NCBI GenBank assembly: GCA_963785115.1
Contig: CAWATY010000007.1
Location: 1-64,000 of the forward strand
Length of the DNA: 64,000 nucleotides
DNA from: JACCWP01 sp963785115
Lineage (GTDB): Bacteria > Actinomycetota > Actinomycetes > Propionibacteriales > Nocardioidaceae
Direction of reading: 5' to 3'
A model generated the notes under the pieces. It did no database searches, was not told where the DNA came from, and saw only the letters and a list, made by a program, of their open reading frames with translations. This document shows, piece after piece, positions 51,232-60,589 of the stretch (its first letter is position 1; the number at the start of each line of letters is the position of its first letter). Position numbers and translations under genes: made by a program.

Positions 51232-52226
51232 GCGACCGGCTCCGGCGCCAGCGGGGCGGCGTCGACGTGGACGCAGGCGGCCACCCGGTCCGGTCCCGCA
51301 GGACGGAGCTGCACGTCGATCGTGGGGCACACGTCTATGGCCTCGGGGCAGCGTGGGTGGAACGGGCAGCCGCTCGGCAGCTGGTCGGGGAACGGCGGGT
51401 CGCCCGCCAGCCCCGACGGCGCGTACCGCGACGTCGTGTCCCCGATGGTCGGGAAGGCACGCGCCAGCGCCCGCACGTACGGGTGCCGCGGGTCCTCGAA
51501 GATGTCCCGGGCCGGACCCGCCTCGACCACCCGGCCGGCGTACATGACCGCGACCCGGTGGCAGGTCGTGCCGAGCACGGACAGGTCGTGGCTGATGATC
51601 AGCACCCCCATGCCGCGGGCCGCGGCGATGTCGGTGAGCAGCTCCAGCACCTGGGCCTGGACCATCACGTCGAGCGCGGTCGTCGGCTCGTCGGCCATCA
51701 GCACCTGGGGGTCGCAGGTCAGCGCCAGGGCGATCATCACCCGCTGCTTCTGGCCGCCGGAGATCTGGTGCGGGTACTGCTCGGCGTAGCGGACCGGCAG
51801 CCCCACCTGGTCGAGCAGCTCGGCGACCTTGGCGGCCGCGCTCTCCGGGGTCGCCTCCCGGTCGTGCAGCAGGATCGGCTCGGCGAGCTGCCGGCCGATC
51901 TTCTGGATCGGGTTGAGCGAGTGCAGCGCCCCCTGGAACACCACCGCTGCCTCGGCCCAGCGCACCGCCCGCAGCGCGCCCCACGACATCTGCTGCACGT
52001 CCTGGCCACCCACCAGGATCTCGCCGGTGACGGTCGCCGATCGCGGCTGCAGCCGCAGCACGGTCGAGATCAGGCTGGACTTGCCGCACCCGGACTCGCC
52101 GGCCAGCCCGACCACCTCGCCGGCGCCGACGGTGAGGTCGACGCCGCGGACCGCGGGCACCGGCCCGTGCGCGGAGCGGTAGGTGAGGTGCACGTCCCTC
52201 AGCTCGAGCAGCGGCGTACCGGCCAT
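51228..52226 (-). CDS. dppD: oligopeptide ABC ATPase DppD/OppD-like
   Basis: 332 residues. Walker A GLAGESGCGKSSLISTVLRL, signature QISGGQKQRVMIALALTCDP, Walker B VLMADEPTTALDVMVQ, switch IISHDLSVLGTTCHRVAVMY. The C-terminal oligopeptide-subfamily region CPFHPRCPEAIDVCPTIDVQ may bind a [4Fe-4S] cluster as described for DppD. ATG 52224-52226, 2 bases after the DppC stop; its own stop overlaps dppF. Fully compatible with dimer formation with DppF. Confidence 0.88.
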   Translation of the reverse strand: MAGTPLLELRDVHLTYRSAHGPVPAVRGVDLTVGAGEVVGLAGESGCGKSSLISTVLRLQPRSATVTGEILVGGQDVQQMSWGALRAVRWAEAAVVFQGALHSLNPIQKIGRQLAEPILLHDREATPESAAAKVAELLDQVGLPVRYAEQYPHQISGGQKQRVMIALALTCDPQVLMADEPTTALDVMVQAQVLELLTDIAAARGMGVLIISHDLSVLGTTCHRVAVMYAGRVVEAGPARDIFEDPRHPYVRALARAFPTIGDTTSRYAPSGLAGDPPFPDQLPSGCPFHPRCPEAIDVCPTIDVQLRPAGPDRVAACVHVDAAPLAPEPVA

Positions 52227-52228
52227 CG

Positions 52229-53146
52229 TCAGTCCCGCCCCAGCCGCGGGTCGAGCACGGCCTCGAGCGCCCGGCCGATGAGGGTGAAGGCGAGCACCAC
52301 GAAGATCACGCAGATGCCGGGCGGCAGCAGATACCACCACGCGCCGGTCGACGCCGCGCCGGCGTCGGTGGCCTTGTCGAGCATGGTCCCCCAGGAGTCG
52401 AGGAAGGGATCGCCCAGCCCGAGGAACGCGAGCGTGGTCTCGGAGAGGATGACCAGGGCGACGGTCAGGGTCGTGTTGGCCAGCACCAACGGCATCACGT
52501 TGGGCAGCACGTGCCGCGACATCTGGTGCCAGTCGCTGCCGCCGAGGACCTTCGCCCGCTCGAGGTACGGCCGGCCCTCGACGCTGAGCGTCTGCGCGCG
52601 CACCAGCCGCGCGGTGCCGGGCCACGAGGTCATGCCCAGCACCAGCACGATGACGCCGAGACCCCGCTGGCCGAGCACCGCCGCCAGCACGACCACGAGC
52701 GGGATGAACGGGATCACCAGGAACCAGTCGGTGAGGCGCTGCAGCAGCCCACCGAAGAAGCCCCGATAGTGCCCGCTGCCGATCCCGATCAGGGTGCCGA
52801 GCAACATCGAGATCAGCGACGCGGCGAGGCCCACCGTCAGCGAGGCACGCGCACCCCAGGCGAGGACGGCGAGCACGGAGCGACCGTTCTCGTCGGTGCC
52901 GAGCCAGAACTCACCACTCGGCGGGGCGAGCTGCTCGTTCCGCACGGTCTCGGTGATCTCGAGCATGTCCCGCGGGAACAGCAGCGGGGCGAACAGCGCG
53001 ACGAGTGCGAAGACCAGCAGGATGCCCAGGCCCACGAGCCCCGGCCGGTGGGTCGCGTACGCCCGCGCGAAGCGGCGCAGCGCCGTCCTGCGCCGCTGCC
53101 AGGTGAGCCACCGCGCCGAGGTGTTGGCGGCGGTCTCGGCGCTCAC
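52229..53146 (-). CDS. dppC: oligopeptide ABC permease DppC-like
   Basis: 305 residues, GTG 53144-53146 overlapping the DppB stop (GTGA). Six helices; a periplasmic segment LAPPSGEFWLGTDENGRSVL typical of DppC; and the EAA-type coupling loop LERAKVLGGSDWHQMSRHVL. The N-terminal OppC domain, GLVGLGILLVFALVALFAPL, precedes the core. Works with DppB to form the membrane channel. Confidence 0.88.
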   Translation of the reverse strand: MSAETAANTSARWLTWQRRRTALRRFARAYATHRPGLVGLGILLVFALVALFAPLLFPRDMLEITETVRNEQLAPPSGEFWLGTDENGRSVLAVLAWGARASLTVGLAASLISMLLGTLIGIGSGHYRGFFGGLLQRLTDWFLVIPFIPLVVVLAAVLGQRGLGVIVLVLGMTSWPGTARLVRAQTLSVEGRPYLERAKVLGGSDWHQMSRHVLPNVMPLVLANTTLTVALVILSETTLAFLGLGDPFLDSWGTMLDKATDAGAASTGAWWYLLPPGICVIFVVLAFTLIGRALEAVLDPRLGRD

Positions 53147-54189
53147 GTCCGGATCCTCGGGTCGAGCAGCGCGATCAGGATGTCGGCCACGATGTTGAAG
53201 ACGATCACCGCGACCGTGAACAGCAGGAACAGGGCCTGCAACAGCACGAGGTCCTGCTCGGTTATCGCCTCGAACGTCAACAGCCCCAGGCCCGGGTAGG
53301 AGAAGACCGTCTCCACCGTGATGGCACCGCCGAGGATGAATCCGATGTTGAGGAAGATCAGCGTGATCGTGGGCAGCGACGCGTTGGGCACCGCGTGCCG
53401 GCGCCGCACCGCGTGGTCCATCAGGCCCTTGGCGCGGGCCGTCGTCAGGTACTCCTGGCTCTGCTCGTCGATGATCGAGGCCCGCATGATCAGCGAGTAC
53501 TCGGCCAGGTAGACCGCCGCCAACGCGGCGGCCGGCAGCACCGAGTGGTCGGCGATGCTGAGGACGCCGTCGACCGACAGCGGCTCGATGCCGGAGTCGA
53601 TCACGCCACCACTGGGGAACACCCCCGGGAACGGACCAACGCCGCTGGAGAACAGCATGATGAGCAGCAGGCCGAGCCAGAACTCCGGCGTCGCGTAGAA
53701 GAGCAGCGTCACGCCCGTCGACCACTTGTCGAAGGTTCCGCCGCGCTTCCAGCCCGCGCGGATCCCCACTCGGATGCCGATCACGGTCGCCACCAGTGTC
53801 GACGTCCCGAGCAGGACCAACGTGGGCCAGGTACGGCCGCCGATCAGGTCCCAGACCGGCTGCCCCTTCCAGGCCGAGATGCCCTCCAGCGCGAGCGGGT
53901 CGCGCAGGTAGGCCCAGAACTGCTCGAGGATCGGCGCGTTCAGCTCGTCGCGGATCCGCGCCAGGTCCTCGGCACTGATGTTCTTGACCGCCCGGTAGCG
54001 GGCCGCGGCATCGCCGGGCAGCATCCGGAACAGGAAGAAGTTGAACAGCAGGACGAAGACCAGCGTCCCGAGCCCGGACAGCAGCCGGAACACGACGAAC
54101 CGGCCCAGGCCGGCGTGCCGCCCGCCACCGCCCCCGCCGGCACCCCCGGCAGCGGCGTCGTGGACGTCCGAGGTCGCGGTCAGCGCCAC
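53143..54189 (-). CDS. dppB: oligopeptide ABC permease DppB-like
   Basis: 348 residues. It opens with a Gly-rich stretch (AAAGGAGGGGGGRHAG) and continues VVFRLLSGLGTLVFVLLFNF, the first helix; a periplasmic loop to about 125; then TLVLLGTSTLVATVIGIRVG and the EAA loop EYLTTARAKGLMDHAVRRRH. A low-complexity N-terminus is unusual but harmless. ATG 54187-54189. The gene begins 4 bases after the binding-protein stop. Confidence 0.88.
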   Translation of the reverse strand: MALTATSDVHDAAAGGAGGGGGGRHAGLGRFVVFRLLSGLGTLVFVLLFNFFLFRMLPGDAAARYRAVKNISAEDLARIRDELNAPILEQFWAYLRDPLALEGISAWKGQPVWDLIGGRTWPTLVLLGTSTLVATVIGIRVGIRAGWKRGGTFDKWSTGVTLLFYATPEFWLGLLLIMLFSSGVGPFPGVFPSGGVIDSGIEPLSVDGVLSIADHSVLPAAALAAVYLAEYSLIMRASIIDEQSQEYLTTARAKGLMDHAVRRRHAVPNASLPTITLIFLNIGFILGGAITVETVFSYPGLGLLTFEAITEQDLVLLQALFLLFTVAVIVFNIVADILIALLDPRIRT

Positions 54190-54193
54190 CCGG

Positions 54194-56107
54194 TCACTCC
54201 ACGTCCGCGGCGGGGTCGCGGCGCCGTCGCGTGATCAGCCACGTGCCCAGCCCGCCAGCCACCACCACTGCCGCGCCGATGCCCAGCACCATGGCGGTGG
54301 ACCCGCTGTCCGAGCCGGATCCCGACCCGTCACCGACGGGCTCGATGTTCATGTACGAGTAGCCGCCGTACTGGAACAGAATCGGGCCGTCGGGGTCGGG
54401 CTGCGGCACGAAGCCGGTGAACCTGTCGGTCCGGTACGCCTGCAGGTAGTCGTAGTACTCCGTGACGATGTAGGCGTTGGCGTCGTAGGCCATCAGCTGC
54501 ATCTGCTTGACGATCTCGGTGCGGGCATCCCGGTCGGTCTCGGTCGCCTGCTCCTCGTAGAGCTTGTCGTACTCGGGGTCGCACCAGAAGGTGTCGTTGA
54601 GGCCGGCGTAGATGGTGCCGTTGGCGACCTCGTAGCTGAACTGGGCGCAGGTGAGCGTCCCCACCTGGTAGTCCGGGTCGGGCTCGACGATCCAGCCCCA
54701 CTCGTACATGTCGAACGTGCCCTCGCCGGCGATCTCGTACAGCCGGGACTCGGAGACGACCTCGGCGTTCGAGTCGATCCCGATGTCCTCCAACCACCCC
54801 TGCAGGAACTCGATGGTGGTCTTCGACGTCTCGGAGTTCTGCCTCGCGTACAGCTGGTAGACCAGCGGGTCGCTGCCGTCGGGCATCGTCCGGATCCCGT
54901 CCGGGCCGCGCTCGTAGCCCGCCTCGTCGAGGATGCGGTTGGCCTCGTCGGGGTCGTAGGTGATCGGGTCCTCCGGCTCCGCGTGCTGCGGGTACAGCGG
55001 CGGGATGATCGTCGTCCCGGGCGAGCCCCGACCGTCGAGCGTGCGGTCGACCAGCACCTCCTTGTCGACGGCGTAGTGGATCGCCAGCCGGACCTGCGGG
55101 TCCTTGAGCGAGGGGTGCCCGTTGCCGATCGGCGTGCCGTCGACGAGCTCGGCACCGCCGTTCATCGTCAGGTAGTTGAAGCCGTAGTACACCGACGACC
55201 GGGCCTCGATGTCGTCCTGCCCCTCGAGCGCCTCGAAGATCGGCGGCTCGATGTCGTCGGCGAAGTCGATCTCGCCGTTCTCGAGCGCCTGGACCATCGC
55301 GTCCGCGTTGCGGTACAGCCGGAACTCGACGCCGTCGATGTTCGCGGCACCGCCCCAGTAGTCCTCGTTGGTGGCGAACCGGAAGAACTGGCCCTCCCGT
55401 GCCTCCTCCAGCACGAAGGGGCCGCTGCCGATCCCGCCCGCGGGTTCGGAGTCGGGCTCGTTGGCGTACTCACGCAGCTCGTCGTCGTCGATCTGCGACC
55501 AGATGTGCTCGGGCAGGATCGGCACCGACAGGTGGTCCATGATCGGCGTGGGCTTCTTCAACGTCATCACGACGGTGAAGTCGTCGGTGGCCTCGACGGT
55601 CTCGATCTGGGTGACGTAGCTGCCGTAGTTGGTCTTCTCGACCTGGCCGTCCAGGATGCGGTTGAACGTGTACACCACGTCGTCGGCGGTGAGCGGCTCA
55701 CCGTCGGAGAAGGTCGCGTCGTGGACGAGGTGGTAGGTCCAGGTGAGGCCGTCGTCGGACGACTCCCAGGTCTCGGCAAGTCGCGGGACCGGCGCGAAGT
55801 CCTCGGCGCCGTAGCCGGTCAGCGAGTCGTACATCAGACCCCAGGCCTCGTAGGCCGCGGCGGTGATCCCCTTGAACGGGTTCAGGTTGTCGATGTCCTG
55901 CAGAACCCCGATCCGGAAGATGACCTCCTCGTCGCTGGCCGTGTCCCCCGCGTCGCCGTCGTCGGCCGCGGCCGGGCCGATCGCCGCACCGAACAGGCCC
56001 GAGACCAGCAGCAGCCCGCCGACGAGCGCCGCAGCGGTAGCGTCCCGACCGTGACCTCTCCGTCGGTTCCTTCCCCGCCTGCGGCCGACCGGAGGCCCGT
56101 CGTCCAC
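54194..56107 (-). CDS. dppA: oligopeptide-binding protein DppA-like (SBP_bac_5), start uncertain
   Basis: About 620 residues of peptide/nickel-type binding protein: VIFRIGVLQDIDNLNPFKGI, TWTYHLVHDATFSDGEPLTA, DDVVYTFNRILDGQ, GIGSGPFVLEEAREGQFFRF, DPQVRLAIHYAVDKEVLVDR. A signal peptide (TAAALVGGLLLVSGLFGAAI) starts it; the C-terminus has a Gly/Ser linker and a transmembrane helix (TAMVLGIGAAVVVAGGLGTW) with RRRR stop-transfer, so it is membrane-anchored at its C-terminus, not a classical lipoprotein. The only in-frame start is GTG 56105-56107, which overlaps the divergent peptidase by 57 bases; a better start may be hidden by a sequence error. Confidence 0.8.
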   Translation of the reverse strand: MDDGPPVGRRRGRNRRRGHGRDATAAALVGGLLLVSGLFGAAIGPAAADDGDAGDTASDEEVIFRIGVLQDIDNLNPFKGITAAAYEAWGLMYDSLTGYGAEDFAPVPRLAETWESSDDGLTWTYHLVHDATFSDGEPLTADDVVYTFNRILDGQVEKTNYGSYVTQIETVEATDDFTVVMTLKKPTPIMDHLSVPILPEHIWSQIDDDELREYANEPDSEPAGGIGSGPFVLEEAREGQFFRFATNEDYWGGAANIDGVEFRLYRNADAMVQALENGEIDFADDIEPPIFEALEGQDDIEARSSVYYGFNYLTMNGGAELVDGTPIGNGHPSLKDPQVRLAIHYAVDKEVLVDRTLDGRGSPGTTIIPPLYPQHAEPEDPITYDPDEANRILDEAGYERGPDGIRTMPDGSDPLVYQLYARQNSETSKTTIEFLQGWLEDIGIDSNAEVVSESRLYEIAGEGTFDMYEWGWIVEPDPDYQVGTLTCAQFSYEVANGTIYAGLNDTFWCDPEYDKLYEEQATETDRDARTEIVKQMQLMAYDANAYIVTEYYDYLQAYRTDRFTGFVPQPDPDGPILFQYGGYSYMNIEPVGDGSGSGSDSGSTAMVLGIGAAVVVAGGLGTWLITRRRRDPAADVE

Positions 56108-58153
56108 GATCTGCACGGCGTCCGCCGCGTCGACGACTACGCCTGGTTGCGCGAGGTGGCGTCGCCGGAGGCGAGCACGTACCTGGCCGCTGAGAGGTCC
56201 TGGTACGAGACGGCCACGTCGCATCTGCGCTCCCTCGCCTCCACCCTGACAACCGAGATGTCGTCGAGGGTCCCGCCTGCTGACCGGTCGGTCAGTTGGC
56301 GGCGCGTGCAGTCTTCCTACTACACGCGCACGCCGGAAGGGGCCGAGTACGCGCAGTTGTGCCGGATCCGTAACGGGCGGGACGCGAGTGACGACGAGAC
56401 CGTGCTCCTCGACCAGAACGAGGTGGGCGCCGGCTCGGCGTACGTGGACCTCGGCCTGCAGCTGGTGAGCCCCGACGAGCGGATTCTCGCGTACTCCGTC
56501 GACCTCTCCGGCGCGGAGGTCTTCGAGCTCGCGTTTCGCGACCTCGACACGCTGGCCGACCTCCCCGACCGCGTGCACCGCAGCTACTACGGCGGGGCCT
56601 GGGCCGCCGACTCGGCGACGTTCTTCTACACCGTGCACGACGAGGCGTACCGACCGCACCAGGTCTGGCGGCACCGGCTCGGCACCCCGGTGTCCGACGA
56701 CGTGCTGGTGTTCGAGGAGCTCGACGAGAAGTTCACCCTCGACCTGTGGGCGACCCGCAGCGGCGACCTCGTGGTGCTGGAGACGGGCAGCCGCGACACG
56801 ACCGAGGTGTGGCTGGTCGACGCGCACCAGCCGGACGCACCGGCCCGCTGCGTCCGGCGCCGCCGGCCGGGTGTCGACTACACCGTCGAGCACGCGCGCA
56901 CGCCCGACGGTGACGTGCTGCTGGTGCTCACCGACGACGGCGCCACCGAGTTCCGGCTCCTTGCCGCACCGCTGGCGGGCACGGAGGTCGGCGCGCCGGA
57001 CACCTGGCGCGAGCTGGTGGCGGAGCACCCGGCGGAGCGGCTGCACGAGGTCGCTGCCTTCGCGTCCCACCTGGTCATTGCCCTGCGTCGGGACGGGAGC
57101 CCGTTGCTGCGGGTGCTCGACCTGGCCGGCAACCCGGTGCGCGACATCTCGTGCACGCTGCCCGCAGGGACCATCCGGCTCGGCCGCAACGAGCTCTGGG
57201 ACGCCTCCGTCGTCACGGTGGTGGAGGAGTCGTACGCCCAGCCCCCGGTCTGGACCGACGTCGACCTGAGCACCGGCGAGCGCACCGAGCGGCACCGGCA
57301 GGCGGTGCCCGGCTACGACCCGGCGACCGTGCTGACCGAGCGGCTGTGGGTGCCGGCCGACGACGGCGAGCGGGTGCCGGCCACCCTGGTGCGGCACCGG
57401 GACACGCCGCTGGACGGCACCGCGCCCGCCCTGCTGTGGGGCTACGGGGCGTACGAGTCCTGCGACGACCCGGAGTTCCAGGCCGCGGTGCCGAGCCTGC
57501 TCGAGCGCGGCGTCGTGTTCGTGCAGACCCACCCGCGTGGCGGTGGTGAGTGCGGGCGGCGCTGGTGGCTCGACGGGCGGATGGAGCACAAGCAGCACAC
57601 GTTCGACGACCACGTCGCGGTCGCGGACCACCTGGTGGCCGAGGGACTGGTCGACGGTGACCGCCTGGCCAGCCGCGGCCTGTCGGCGGGCGGGCTGCTG
57701 CAGGGCGCCGTGTTCAGCCAACGACCCGACCGGTGGCGAGCCGTGGTCGCGGAGGTGCCGTTCGTCGACGTCGTCACCACGATGCTCGACCCGTCGGTCC
57801 CCCTCACCGCCAACGAGTGGGACGAGTGGGGCGACCCGCGCCGCGCCGAGGACTTCGCCTGGATGCTCGCGTACTCCCCGTACGACCACCTGCCGCCGGC
57901 CGGCACCCGCCCCGACCTGCTGGTGACCGGAGCGGTGCACGACCCGCGGGTGATGGTGTGGGAACCCGCGAAGTGGGTAGCGGCGCTGCGGGCGAGCGAC
58001 CCCGCCTGGTCGCCGCGCTGCCTGTTCCGGGTCGAGCTCGGCGAGGGCGCGCACACCGGCCCCTCCGGCCGCTACGCCGCCCTGGGCTACGAGGCCGAGG
58101 TGGCTGCCTGGGTGCTGGACCGGTTGGGGGCGACGGAACGGCCAGCGCAATGA
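56051..58153 (+). CDS. prolyl oligopeptidase family S9A (protease II-like)
   Basis: 700 residues from GTG 56051: RRPVVHDLHGVRRVDDYAWL, a beta-propeller (about 80-400) and the catalytic domain. Catalytic Ser in LASRGLSAGGLLQGAVFSQR, Asp in DLLVTGAVHDPRVMVWEPAK, His in GEGAHTGPSGRYAALGYEAE. RGGGECGRRWWLDGRMEHKQ belongs to the S9A core. It cleaves short peptides after Pro or basic residues in the cytosol. Divergent from an oligopeptide importer; imported peptides are plausible substrates. Confidence 0.88.
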   Translation: MTSPSVPSPPAADRRPVVHDLHGVRRVDDYAWLREVASPEASTYLAAERSWYETATSHLRSLASTLTTEMSSRVPPADRSVSWRRVQSSYYTRTPEGAEYAQLCRIRNGRDASDDETVLLDQNEVGAGSAYVDLGLQLVSPDERILAYSVDLSGAEVFELAFRDLDTLADLPDRVHRSYYGGAWAADSATFFYTVHDEAYRPHQVWRHRLGTPVSDDVLVFEELDEKFTLDLWATRSGDLVVLETGSRDTTEVWLVDAHQPDAPARCVRRRRPGVDYTVEHARTPDGDVLLVLTDDGATEFRLLAAPLAGTEVGAPDTWRELVAEHPAERLHEVAAFASHLVIALRRDGSPLLRVLDLAGNPVRDISCTLPAGTIRLGRNELWDASVVTVVEESYAQPPVWTDVDLSTGERTERHRQAVPGYDPATVLTERLWVPADDGERVPATLVRHRDTPLDGTAPALLWGYGAYESCDDPEFQAAVPSLLERGVVFVQTHPRGGGECGRRWWLDGRMEHKQHTFDDHVAVADHLVAEGLVDGDRLASRGLSAGGLLQGAVFSQRPDRWRAVVAEVPFVDVVTTMLDPSVPLTANEWDEWGDPRRAEDFAWMLAYSPYDHLPPAGTRPDLLVTGAVHDPRVMVWEPAKWVAALRASDPAWSPRCLFRVELGEGAHTGPSGRYAALGYEAEVAAWVLDRLGATERPAQ

Positions 58154-58227
58154 TGGACGACCACATCGAGGGACTCGACGGAGTGCTTCGGGTGCGCGCC
58201 AGCGACGCCAACGTGGTCACCGAGTGA
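58150..58227 (+). CDS. tiny ORF overlapping the peptidase stop
   Basis: MMDDHIEGLDGVLRVRASDA, then NVVTE: 25 codons. The ATG overlaps the peptidase stop as ATGA. Its end overlaps the convergent membrane-protein gene by 11 bases. It could be a coupled micro-protein or chance. Confidence 0.25.
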   Translation: MMDDHIEGLDGVLRVRASDANVVTE

Positions 58228-59293
58228 CCGGTCGCCGGTTGGCGGCGCGGGCAGCGGCGACGTCCTCCAGCTCGCCGATGATGGTGCGCAGGTTGTGCAG
58301 CAGCGCACCGTGCAGCGGCCGCAGCGGCACCGCGTCGTCGCCCTCGAACAGGTCGCGCACCAGCCCTTCCAGCTCGGCCCGGGCTGCGGCCAGCCGGGCC
58401 TCGTCGTCGGCGGCCGCTGCCTGGCTCGTCTCGGCCAGCAGCGGCAGCCAGCGGTCCCGGAACCGCGGGTCCCAGTCGTCCGCGCCGCCGCCCGACCCGC
58501 TGAGGTGCCGCTGCAGGGTGCGGGCCATGCTCCGGGCGTCGGAGACGGCCTGCTCGAGCCGGTCGACCACGTCCGCCCAGGTCGCGACCTGGGCGAGCCT
58601 GGGTCGGGTGCTGCGGCGCGGGTTCATCCGCCCGCTCTCGGATGCCTGCCGGAGCATGGCCGCGGCCCGGTCGACGTCCTCGTCGAGCTGGCGGGTGCGC
58701 TCGATCCACGCCTCGGGGTCGGTCCCGCCGGCGAGGTCGGTCAGGTCGCTGGCCATGTCGCCCAGCAGGCCGGCGAGCGCCTGCTCGACCTCGGCGATCC
58801 GGCGGACCAGCGCGCGGTCGTGCAGCGGGGGACGTACCAGCACCGTCACGGTCAGCCCCACCACGACGCCGATGGCGGTGTCGGCGAGGCGCTCGAGCAG
58901 CACGCCCTGCTCGTCGCTGTAGCCGGCGAGCAGCACGAGCACCGCGGTACCGGCGGCGGTGCCGCCCTCGGCCCGCACCACCCGGGGCAGCCCGGCCGCC
59001 AGCCCGAGCGCGACAACGGCCGCGAGCGAGGTGATGCCGACGCCGAACAGGCTCGCCGCGGCCGAGGCCAGCAGCACCCCCAGCACGTTCATCGCCACCT
59101 GCTGGGCACCGTGCGAGACGGTGCGGTAGACGGTGGCGTGCACGACCAGCAGTGCTGCCCATGGCGCGAGGAAGGACTGCTCCAGGTCGAGCACGCGATC
59201 GGCGATCACCCAGGCGAGCACGGCCGCCGCCACCGTCTTGACCAGCTGGAGGACCTCGACCCACAGCACCGGGTCGCGCAAGCGCGCCCTCAT
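58217..59293 (-). CDS. FUSC/aromatic-acid-exporter-like membrane protein
   Basis: 358 residues from ATG 59291-59293, overlapping the aldo/keto reductase stop (ATGA). The N-terminal 170 residues hold six hydrophobic segments (TVAAAVLAWVIADRVLDLEQ, LAPWAALLVVHATVYRTVSH, NVLGVLLASAAASLFGVGIT, AVVALGLAAGLPRVVRAEGG). The C-terminal half is helical and charged (AWIERTRQLDEDVDRAAAML). It matches FUSC-type proteins, which can export aromatic acids. Longer frames upstream lack membrane character. Confidence 0.75.
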   Translation of the reverse strand: MRARLRDPVLWVEVLQLVKTVAAAVLAWVIADRVLDLEQSFLAPWAALLVVHATVYRTVSHGAQQVAMNVLGVLLASAAASLFGVGITSLAAVVALGLAAGLPRVVRAEGGTAAGTAVLVLLAGYSDEQGVLLERLADTAIGVVVGLTVTVLVRPPLHDRALVRRIAEVEQALAGLLGDMASDLTDLAGGTDPEAWIERTRQLDEDVDRAAAMLRQASESGRMNPRRSTRPRLAQVATWADVVDRLEQAVSDARSMARTLQRHLSGSGGGADDWDPRFRDRWLPLLAETSQAAAADDEARLAAARAELEGLVRDLFEGDDAVPLRPLHGALLHNLRTIIGELEDVAAARAANRRPVTR

Positions 59294-60327
59294 GCGCTGC
59301 TGGAGTCCTCCCAGATGTTGATCTGCGCGTCCACGGCGTGCTCCTCGATGGCGGCGAGCTCGTCGTCGGCCAGCTCCAGGTTGGCCAGCGCGTCCAGGTT
59401 GTCGTCGAGCTGCCGCACGCTGCTCGCCCCGACCAGCACCGACGTGACCCGCGCGTCGCGGAGCGCCCACGCCAGGGCGAGCTGGGCCAGCGACTGGCCG
59501 CGGCCCTTGGCGATCTCGTTCAGCGCCCGGACGTGCGCCAGGTTCTGGTCGTTGAGCATCCCGCGGTCCAGGGACTTCTGTTGCGCGACCCGTGAGCCGG
59601 CCGGGACCCCGTCGAGATAGCGGTCGGTGAGCAGGCCCTGGGCCAGCGGTGAGAACGCGATGCAGCCGACGCCCTCGTCGCCGAGCACGTCGAGCAGCTC
59701 GTCCTCGATCCAGCGGTTGAACATGGAGTACGACGGCTGGTGGATCAGCAGCGGGGTGCCGAGCTCGCGCAGGATCCGCGCCGCCTCGCGGGTCCGGTCG
59801 GGGCTGTAGGAGCTGATGCCGGCGTACCGGGCCTTGCCCTGCTGCACCGCCGACGCCAGCGCCCCCATGGTCTCCTCGAGCGGGGTGTCAGGGTCGAAGC
59901 GGTGGCTGTAGAAGATGTCGACGTGGTCGAGCCCCATCCGCTGCAGCGACTCGTCCAGGCTGGTCAGCAGGTACTTGCGGGACCCGAGGAACCCGTACGG
60001 GCCGGGCCACATGTCCCACCCCGCCTTCGTCGACAGCACCAGCTCGTGCCGCAGCGACGCGAAGTCCTCGGCGAACAGACGGCCGAAGTTCTTCTCCGCC
60101 GCGCCGTACGGCGGCCCGTAGTTGTTCGCCAGGTCGAAGTGGGTGACTCCGCGGTCGAACGCACGCCGCAGCACCGCCCGCTGGTCGGCGAGCGGCTTGT
60201 CGTCGCCGAAGTTGTGCCACAGCCCGAGCGAGACCGCCGGCAGCTGGAGGCCACTGCTGCCGCAGCGGCGGAACACCGCCCGCTCGTAGCGGTCGGCCGC
60301 GGGCACGTACTGGTCGAGGACGTCCAT
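59290..60327 (-). CDS. aldo/keto reductase (L-glyceraldehyde-3-phosphate reductase-like, YghZ group)
   Basis: 345 residues. THFDLANNYGPPYGAAEKNF holds the catalytic Asp and Tyr; VLSTKAGWDMWPGPYGF the Lys; DIFYSHRFDPDTPLEETMGA the His; and the C-terminal NADPH site is SVLVGASSVRQLDDNLDAL. GPYGFLGSRKYLLTSLDESL marks the YghZ/Kv-beta-like subgroup. ATG 60325-60327. Cytosolic detoxification of aldehydes is usual. Coupled to the FUSC-like gene. Confidence 0.88.
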   Translation of the reverse strand: MDVLDQYVPAADRYERAVFRRCGSSGLQLPAVSLGLWHNFGDDKPLADQRAVLRRAFDRGVTHFDLANNYGPPYGAAEKNFGRLFAEDFASLRHELVLSTKAGWDMWPGPYGFLGSRKYLLTSLDESLQRMGLDHVDIFYSHRFDPDTPLEETMGALASAVQQGKARYAGISSYSPDRTREAARILRELGTPLLIHQPSYSMFNRWIEDELLDVLGDEGVGCIAFSPLAQGLLTDRYLDGVPAGSRVAQQKSLDRGMLNDQNLAHVRALNEIAKGRGQSLAQLALAWALRDARVTSVLVGASSVRQLDDNLDALANLELADDELAAIEEHAVDAQINIWEDSSSA

Positions 60328-60380
60328 GCCGCCAGTCTTCCCCCACTCCCGCCCCCCCGCTCCTCAGGAGTCAGGGGGGT

Positions 60381-60444
60381 GCGGGTTTCGCAAGTCGGCT
60401 TGCGAAAGCCGCACTCGCCCCGCGTTATTGCGCAGGGCGAGTGC
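60381..60444. repeat. REP-like double hairpin A
   Basis: Hairpin 1: GCGGGTTTCGCAAG / CTTGCGAAAGCCGC (60381-60412), 14-bp arms with a mismatch, 4-base loop. Hairpin 2: GCACTCGCCC / GGGCGAGTGC (60411-60444) with CGCGTTATTGCGCA in the loop. The two hairpins share two bases. Confidence 0.75.
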
Positions 60445-60589
60445 GGACTTCACGGGGCAGCTGCGGAAGGGCCCACGCGGTGCGGACCGGCCGCCGGACG
60501 GATCGCGACCGCCGGACTGGAGTGGTCAGCCATCGGATCCCACCCGCTTCCGATCGGCCGAACCCCCGTCACTCGCCCCGGCTACCCCT

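Noticed and set aside
52229..52625. long open frames running through the Dpp genes on both strands
   Set aside because: High GC at third positions opens alternative frames; only the annotated frames carry ABC-transporter motifs.
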